A stretch of DNA of 26,781 nt from Hydrogenovibrio sp. UBA650 (GTDB taxonomy: Bacteria; Pseudomonadota; Gammaproteobacteria; Thiomicrospirales; Thiomicrospiraceae). Of this stretch, positions 23,999 through 26,781 are shown in pieces. How positions within the stretch are numbered: the first letter of the stretch is position 1; the number at the start of each line of letters is the position of its first letter. The translations under genes were made by a program, and so were the position numbers. The notes beneath the pieces were generated by a model. The model was given only the letters and a program-made list of their open reading frames with translations. It made no database searches and had not been told where the DNA came from. The stretch is from assembly GCA_002299245.1 (NCBI GenBank), contig DBOI01000126.1:1-26781 (forward strand), in the 5' to 3' direction.

Positions 23999-25309
23999 CT
24001 AAATTGCAGCAAGCGCTGGAAGTTGACCTTTGGCCTCTGCAATCTCACGGGCTGCTGCTAACAGAGCAAGGCGGGCAATGACGCCATATGCATAGAAGCG
24101 ATTAGGGCTGGCGTCAGGATTTTGTTGTTCATCTGGAAGCACACAGGACTCTTCAAAAGACAGCGGTTCAAAGTGCATGCCCGGAGAGTTGAGGTTGTCA
24201 GTTGCGGTTTTTCCAGTGTGAACCCGATAGAAGCCTCCAATTACTTGACTACCGATCATATAAGCAACCGGTTCAGCCACAGCTTCTTCCATGGTTTCGT
24301 AGGTGTAGACGCCTTCTTGAACCAGCATCTGTTCAACCTGAAGTCCCTCTTTGACCGAGGACATTTTATTGCGTTGTTTTCTGTTTAGGTTGAGTACATC
24401 TTCCGGGCTGTTTACTGACATAATCGCCATGCCGTAGGTGCCACTGTCAGACTTAACGATTACAAATGGCTTACAGTCAATCTCATGAGTTTGATAGTAT
24501 TTTTGAGTCTCATCCATGACTTGGTTGACAGATTTAGCCAAGTCTTCCAGGCCTGTTCGCTCTTTAAAATTGATAGGTCCACAGGCAATAGAGGTTGGGG
24601 TAATCAACCATGGGTCAATGTCGATCAATTCAGCAAAAATCGAAGTGACGTCAGAGTAGTGGGCAAAGTGTTCGGTTTTATAGCGATCTGCCCAGCCGAG
24701 TTCAAGCGGTGGCATCAGGGTTTGTTGGACGCCTTCTAATATTTCCGGACGGCCTCCAGAAAGGTCATTGTTTAGCAGAACAGCACAAGGAAAGAATCCC
24801 TCAACACCAATACGATCAGCTTGTCTGACAAGCGGTTTTAAAGTTAGGCAGTTGCCAGAAGGCAGATCTATCTTCATCGGTTCATTTAAATCTTCAATTA
24901 ATGAACCTATATGGACTTCATATCCAGCAGCTTCAAGAATGTGTTGTAGTGAACAGAGGTTTTCCAGATAGTACATATTGCGGGTATGATTTTCTGGAAT
25001 AATCAAAACGCCATCGGCTTCTGGACAATCCTGGGTAACTGCGGTTTGAGCGGCGTGTACTGCAAGCGAACGCAGATCAGGGTGTAAGTTATTAAAACCT
25101 GCCGGGAACAGATTGGTGTCTACAGGCGCTAATTTATAGCCAGCGTTTCGCAAATCAACTGATGCGTAGAATGGTGCCGGGGTATTTTTAAACTGTTTCC
25201 TAAACCAGGATTCTATTGTTGTCCGGTTATCTAACAGGTGTTGCTCGAGCTCTAGCAATGGCCCCTTTAATGCAGTCTGCAAATGCGGAACTTGATTGGT
25301 TGAAGGCAT
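23999..25309 (-). CDS. gshA: Glutamate-cysteine ligase, Acidithiobacillus-type GshA
   Basis: The 436-aa protein (ATG at 25309; a GTG two codons earlier is possible) makes gamma-glutamylcysteine. It is unlike E. coli GshA and matches the TIGR02049-type family first seen in Acidithiobacillus ferrooxidans, found in sulfur-oxidisers and some other proteobacteria. Signatures I recognise are FYASVDLRNAGYKLAPVDTNLFPAGFNNL, ILEGVQQTLMPPLELGWADRYKTEHF, FVIVKSDSGTYGMAIMSV and SQVIGGFYRVHTGKTATDNLNSPG. The family name is from memory. It leads the eight-gene run; a TATAAT box lies 35 bases upstream of its ATG. Confidence 0.9.
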   Translation of the reverse strand: MPSTNQVPHLQTALKGPLLELEQHLLDNRTTIESWFRKQFKNTPAPFYASVDLRNAGYKLAPVDTNLFPAGFNNLHPDLRSLAVHAAQTAVTQDCPEADGVLIIPENHTRNMYYLENLCSLQHILEAAGYEVHIGSLIEDLNEPMKIDLPSGNCLTLKPLVRQADRIGVEGFFPCAVLLNNDLSGGRPEILEGVQQTLMPPLELGWADRYKTEHFAHYSDVTSIFAELIDIDPWLITPTSIACGPINFKERTGLEDLAKSVNQVMDETQKYYQTHEIDCKPFVIVKSDSGTYGMAIMSVNSPEDVLNLNRKQRNKMSSVKEGLQVEQMLVQEGVYTYETMEEAVAEPVAYMIGSQVIGGFYRVHTGKTATDNLNSPGMHFEPLSFEESCVLPDEQQNPDASPNRFYAYGVIARLALLAAAREIAEAKGQLPALAAI

Positions 25310-25344
25310 AATCACTTTTGTACTGAATAAAAATTAAGCTAATC

Positions 25345-25350
25345 ATTATA
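25345..25350 (-). promoter_or_regulatory. -10 box of the likely promoter for the gshA-to-reductase run
   Basis: On the minus strand a perfect TATAAT reads 25350-25345, preceded by CTTG. No good -35 hexamer lies at 16-18 bases. Transcription would start near 25338, about 29 bases before the gshA ATG. Confidence 0.5.
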
Positions 25351-25422
25351 CAAGAGTTAGTTGATTCTGAAGCTTTGTTATTGTTGATTCCTAAAATTAA
25401 CCTGATTAATTAGAAGGGAAAC

Positions 25423-26781
25423 TTAGAACAGAGAACAGGCTTGGTTTTTGCCGTGATGTTTGGCGTGATAAAGGTTTTTATCAGCAATTTCGATCATACT
25501 TTCAATGGTCTGGCCTTGATTATATGTAGCAACACCAATGCTGATAGTTTGTTTGAGACAGTTATCAAACTCAATCTCTGGAATGGATCTGACGATTTTT
25601 TTAGCTATCTTCATCGCGCCATCTTTATCTGTACTTGGCAAAATAATCAGGAATTCTTCGCCTCCCCAGCGCCCAAAGGTGTCAGTTGATCTAATATCTA
25701 AAGATACCTGTTTAGCGACTGCTTTTAAGACCTCGTCACCCATAAGGTGGCCGAAGTTGTCATTGGTCTGTTTGAAGTTGTCTAGGTCAATCATCAGAAT
25801 TGAGAAGATTTGCTTATATCTCTGGCTACGATTGAGCTCACTTTTTAAGACTCGGTCAAGTTGCTGGCGATTATAAACACCTGTCAGAAAGTCTGTAATG
25901 CTGAGAATCTCTAACCGCTGATTGCTGCTTTCTAATTTTTGTTGAGTGTCTATGAAAGCTTCGTTTGTTTTATGGAGTTGGCTGTTGAGTTTAGTCAACT
26001 TTCTGTTATAGAACATAATGATTAACATGAACAGAATTAGTGGAATCATCACATATGCAACTTTTTGCCATTCCAGCTGCTTCTTATATTCAACCTTTAA
26101 CCACTTGTTGTGTAACTCGGCTTGCTTTTGCGAGTCAACGCTGGCAAGCACTTTATTGATGATAGAGTGTAGTTCAGGCCAGTCTTTGCGAATGGCCATA
26201 CCAACATCAGAGCTGAAAGGGGCTTCGCCACTGATTTGTAGGCTATTGGACAGACCTTGGTCTTTGATATGAAAACCGACTACTGCTAAGTTATCTATGT
26301 AACCATAGGCGCTGCCTTTTGCTACAGCATGTAAACCTTGTTTAACACTGTCGACTAAATAAGTTTCTACACTTGGATAGCTGGTTTCTACAAATTCTTG
26401 AGCTGCATAGTCTTTAACGACGGCAATTTTTTTATTTTCTAGTTTACCGAGGTCGCCGATATAGTTCTCTCCTTTGCGCGTGGCAATGACCATCGGTAAA
26501 CGGAGGTAGGGCTCTGTATAGGTTGTATATTTTTCCCTTTCAGGTGTTTTTATCACAGCAGCATACATGTCAAGCTCACCGGACTTCATCTGTTTTACGG
26601 CCTGGCTCCAACTAAGGTGTTTGCTGGGTGCAAATTTAATCCCGGTTTTGGCGTGAATATAGTCAAAGTAGCCCTTGGCTATACCATCGTATTCGCGGTT
26701 CTTATTGACAAATTCGATTGGATGCCAGCTAGTATCTATCGCAACTTTTACTTCTGGGTTTCGTTTCATCCAGGCAATTTC
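25423..26781 (-). CDS. Diguanylate cyclase with periplasmic binding-protein-like sensor; 5' end outside window
   Basis: The frame is open past the right edge, so the start is missing and the ATG at 26769 is likely internal; the usual family start resembles W(M/L)xxHP. Counting from that ATG, residues 5-225 form an SBP_bac_3 (solute-binding type) sensor: VAIDTSWHPIEFVN, YDGIAKGYFDYI, GELDMYAAVIKTPER. A membrane segment is at 237-253, followed by a coiled coil (257-290) and a GGDEF domain. Active-site GGEEF is at 369-373, the I-site RSTD at 360-363 (five residues before), and FSILMIDLDNFKQTND carries the metal Asp. The sensor probably binds an amino-acid-like ligand. The enzyme should make c-di-GMP with product inhibition. 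Confidence 0.93.
   Translation of the reverse strand, partial: EIAWMKRNPEVKVAIDTSWHPIEFVNKNREYDGIAKGYFDYIHAKTGIKFAPSKHLSWSQAVKQMKSGELDMYAAVIKTPEREKYTTYTEPYLRLPMVIATRKGENYIGDLGKLENKKIAVVKDYAAQEFVETSYPSVETYLVDSVKQGLHAVAKGSAYGYIDNLAVVGFHIKDQGLSNSLQISGEAPFSSDVGMAIRKDWPELHSIINKVLASVDSQKQAELHNKWLKVEYKKQLEWQKVAYVMIPLILFMLIIMFYNRKLTKLNSQLHKTNEAFIDTQQKLESSNQRLEILSITDFLTGVYNRQQLDRVLKSELNRSQRYKQIFSILMIDLDNFKQTNDNFGHLMGDEVLKAVAKQVSLDIRSTDTFGRWGGEEFLIILPSTDKDGAMKIAKKIVRSIPEIEFDNCLKQTISIGVATYNQGQTIESMIEIADKNLYHAKHHGKNQACSLF

Larger units (their letters stand above)
4107..24555. repeat. Dispersed 8-bp palindrome CAGGCCTG, 12 exact copies
   Basis: Exact copies start at 4107, 4318, 5007, 6198, 16801, 18437, 18969, 20196, 21591, 23021, 23069 and 24548. 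Eleven are inside genes, in all three codon phases (for example Q-A-C, T-G-L and R-P), and one is between yqgE and gshB. Near matches AGGCCTG are at 2333, 2484, 4161, 6222 and 10802. No longer shared flank is seen. A random 42% GC sequence of this length would hold well under one copy. No copy falls between 6206 and 16800. Confidence 0.85.

Overview
The window looks like chromosomal DNA from a gammaproteobacterium of moderate to low GC (about 40-45% by eye). The gene set fits a sulfur-oxidiser of the Thiomicrospira/Hydrogenovibrio/Thiomicrorhabdus type. The clues are the Acidithiobacillus-type GshA, the lptM-lysA pair, the yggS/proC/yggT/metX/metW block, a PPK2, and the gshA-gshB-yqgE-ruvX-pyrR-pyrB-pyrC' run. 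The genus is inference. I see no tRNA, rRNA, CRISPR array, transposase, integrase or phage gene.

Layout. 1-1337: a membrane diguanylate cyclase, cut at the window edge and broken by one in-frame amber codon. 1353-1742: a GcvH homologue whose lipoyl-lysine position is Met. 1840-4245: rlmI and an unrecognised 399-aa gene. 4254-5671 (minus): lptM and lysA overlapping by 4 nt; lptM is only 47 aa and easy to miss. 5742-6428: an alpha/beta hydrolase. 6491-11312: a cyclic-di-GMP block. It has one PilZ-like gene on the plus strand, converging on a minus-strand set of a GGDEF-EAL enzyme, a second PilZ-like protein and a 141-aa unknown. 11527-14745 (minus): proC, yggT, metX and metW, mostly with one-base stop/start overlaps. 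14947-15966 (plus): an unrecognised 339-aa protein lying between proC and yggS, genes usually adjacent. 16155-16856: yggS. 17294-18337: ppk2 and a 76-aa basic protein. 18367-25309 (minus): an eight-gene run joining glutathione synthesis (gshA, gshB), yqgE-ruvX and pyrimidine synthesis (pyrR, pyrB, non-catalytic pyrC'), ending in a cryptic reductase-like protein. 25423-26781: a second diguanylate cyclase with a periplasmic binding-protein-like sensor, cut at the right edge.

The gsh/pyr run probably makes one transcript from a promoter near 25345; it ties redox buffering to UMP synthesis. PyrC' is predicted to be a structural partner of PyrB, so the catalytic dihydroorotase should lie elsewhere. 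MetX/MetW, ProC and LysA cover methionine, proline and lysine synthesis. Three cyclic-di-GMP enzymes and two PilZ-like receptors in 27 kb suggest rich second-messenger control.

The strongest unexplained signal is not a gene. The 8-bp palindrome CAGGCCTG occurs 12 times where well under one copy is expected. It occurs in all three reading frames and once between genes, so it is selected as DNA and not as peptide. The GcvH Lys-to-Met change and the amber-interrupted cyclase are the most notable single-gene oddities.
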